Shown piece by piece: positions 62,595-64,000 of a DNA stretch of 64,000 nt. The stretch is from Plasmopara viticola. Taxonomy: Eukaryota; Oomycota; Peronosporomycetes; Peronosporales; Peronosporaceae. The translations under genes and the position numbers were made by a program. The stretch's first letter is position 1. The number at the start of each line of letters is the position of its first letter. The DNA is taken from positions 1 through 64,000 of the forward strand of contig MBPM02000173.1 in the NCBI GenBank assembly GCA_001695595.3, in the 5' to 3' direction. The notes below the pieces were generated by a model, which saw only the letters and a program-made list of their open reading frames with translations, was not told the DNA's origin and did no database searches.

Positions 62595-64000
62595 ATGAAA
62601 ATATGGCATTCACTCGTCTATGTATGTCAACAAGAGCTGTATAAATATATGCGACGTCTTAGCTGCTTGAAAATATCAGACATCATAGGGTTTAGCTTGA
62701 ACGCATCTGCGCATGTCCAAAAAGACAGAGCATGCTCTTCTGAGGTCGTGAAAGGTGTCAGCTTTCGAGACGATCATTATTCATTCAGCAATGAATTTAT
62801 CGCGTCTGTAAGCGTCTGGACAGACAGACCGTGCTGTGTTGAGGCCGTGAAATGTTCAGGCTTCTTAATAGGATCATTATTTACTAATGTATGGTTTTAA
62901 GGCGTCTGTTCATGCCTAATAAAACAGATCATACTGTTTCAAGGCCGTGAGTCGTATCAACCCTTGATAAAGATCATTTTCACTTGGTTATGGCTCCGAC
63001 GTATGCGCATGCCTTAAAAGACACATTGTGCTGTTCAGAGGGCGTAAGACGTTCCAGCGTTTCAAAGAGATCATTACTCCCAAAGTTTTGAATCCAACGC
63101 GTTCGTTCTTCTCAAGGTAGGTTGTGCTATTTGAAGACTGTGAGACGTCTCAATTTTTAACGGTCTATTATTTTTGAAGATGTGACCTTAAGGCCACAAT
63201 GTATGTAACCGAGGATATTTTGTGCTGTTTTGAGTCTATATGACGTCTCAGCTGCTTTGAAGGATCGGTAATCATTAGCTTTTGTCTCGAATTGATTTGC
63301 GCATGTCAAAAAATAAAACAAAGCATGCTTATTTGGGGTCTTGAAAGGTCCAAGCTCTTTGAGACGATCATTATGTTTTTAGGTAATGGCTCTATCGCGT
63401 CTCTAAGCGTCTGGACAGACAAACCGTGCTGTGTTGAGGCGATGGGACTACTGGGCTCCTTGTAGGGTCATTATTTACTAAATTTTGGCTCTAACACGTC
63501 TGTACGTGCCTAAGAAAACAGATCATACTGAGGCCGTGAGTCGCTTCGGCTCTAATTAAAAAGGTAATTTTCACTTAAATAAGACTATAACGTCTGCGCA
63601 TGCCTTAAAGGCATATTGTGCTGTTCACAGGCCGTGAGACATTCCAGCTTTTGAAAGGAATCATTAATTTCAAAGTAATGAAATAAGCCAGTTTGTTTCT
63701 CTCAAGGAAGGTAGATCGTGCTGTTCTTAGCCTACGAGACGTCACAGTATTCCAATCGGTTTACTAGAAAAATGGCATTCACTCATCAATCAACGAGGAT
63801 ATAAAGTGCTGTTTAAGGTCTATGTGACGTCTCAGCTGCTTGAAAGATCGGACATTTTCGGGTTTAGCTCGAACGCACCTGCGCATGTCCAAAAAGACAG
63901 AGCATGTTCTTCTGAGGTCGTGAAAGGTCTCAGCTCTTCGAGACGATCATTATTCATTCAGCAATGAATTTATCGCGTCTGTAAGCGTCTAGACAGACAG
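62595..64000 (+). repeat. Family-2 HOR copy 9, cut off by the window end
   Basis: E1 at 62,595, an E2-type monomer at about 63,181 (its usual ATG reads GTG) and E3 at 63,772. The window then ends in an A monomer (tctagacagacag). The order so far matches the five-hexamer form, but a seven-hexamer form cannot be excluded because only the first 1.4 kb is visible. Confidence 0.88.

Noticed and set aside
39790..62900. 66-codon plus-strand and 88-codon minus-strand frames as a multicopy gene family
   Set aside because: They are short and conserved no better than the surrounding repeat. The 88-codon frame is lost in the extra E2-type hexamers by small indels, and no gene structure is present.
1..64000. 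CENP-B box
   Set aside because: I looked for the TTCG-N4-A-N2-CGGG pattern on both strands at candidate places such as ttcgacgtatctgatgcc and gatcacccgggaag. Only part of the pattern matches in each.
1..64000. 5S rRNA, tRNA or rDNA-derived repeat
   Set aside because: The unit length is near that of 5S, but I recognise no 5S internal control region, no tRNA A and B boxes in the right spacing, and no rRNA conserved blocks. GTTCGAG on the minus strand of F monomers is too short to count.
1..64000. Interstitial telomere repeats or subtelomere
   Set aside because: No run of TTAGGG, TTAGG or TTTAGGG type units was seen.

Overview
The window is satellite DNA from end to end. I find no gene, RNA gene, transposon, telomere repeat, CRISPR array or unique sequence in it. 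Long head-to-tail arrays of about 97-100 bp monomers with nested higher-order repeats (HORs) are typical of eukaryotic centromeric, pericentromeric or other constitutive heterochromatin. The species cannot be read from the sequence. Both ends of the window lie inside arrays, so the satellite continues on both sides.

Layout. (1) 1-26,520: a nearly homogeneous array of a 100-bp monomer (family 1; 54% GC and 11 CpG per unit by hand count). Units differ mainly at one short tract: TTAC or AAAC (100 bp), AAC (99 bp) or AC (98 bp). The 98-bp subtype is essentially confined to about 1,240-18,560, with TTAC/AAAC units on both sides. Beyond about 20.9 kb the two 100-bp types tend to alternate, and from about 24.3 kb substitutions accumulate. 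(2) 26,521-31,190: diverged family-1 monomers arranged as a 1.83-kb HOR, two full copies and one partial copy. Each copy contains an internal block repeated at about 677 bp. (3) 31,191-32,380: old, unordered family-1 monomers. (4) 32,380-36,873: a second, AT-richer family of about 97-bp monomers (family 2), strongly diverged but still in a repeating order of six types (A-B-C-D-E-F), with deletions and chimeric monomers. (5) 36,874-64,000: a homogenised HOR array of family 2. Six monomers form a hexamer of about 585 bp, and hexamers form HORs of 5, 5, 3, 7, 7, 7, 5, 5 and a cut-off last copy. Spacings are 2,916, 2,921, 1,751, 4,093, 4,096, 4,099, 2,923 and 2,922 bp.

The two families align along nearly their whole monomer in the same orientation, so I infer they descend from one ancestral monomer of about 100 bp. 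The picture is two recently homogenised arrays separated by about 10 kb of older, decayed satellite, which fits repeated layered expansion by unequal exchange. The short ORFs that recur in HOR copies move with the repeat and show no independent sign of coding. Percent identities and exact monomer counts were not computed; positions come from reading the sequence.
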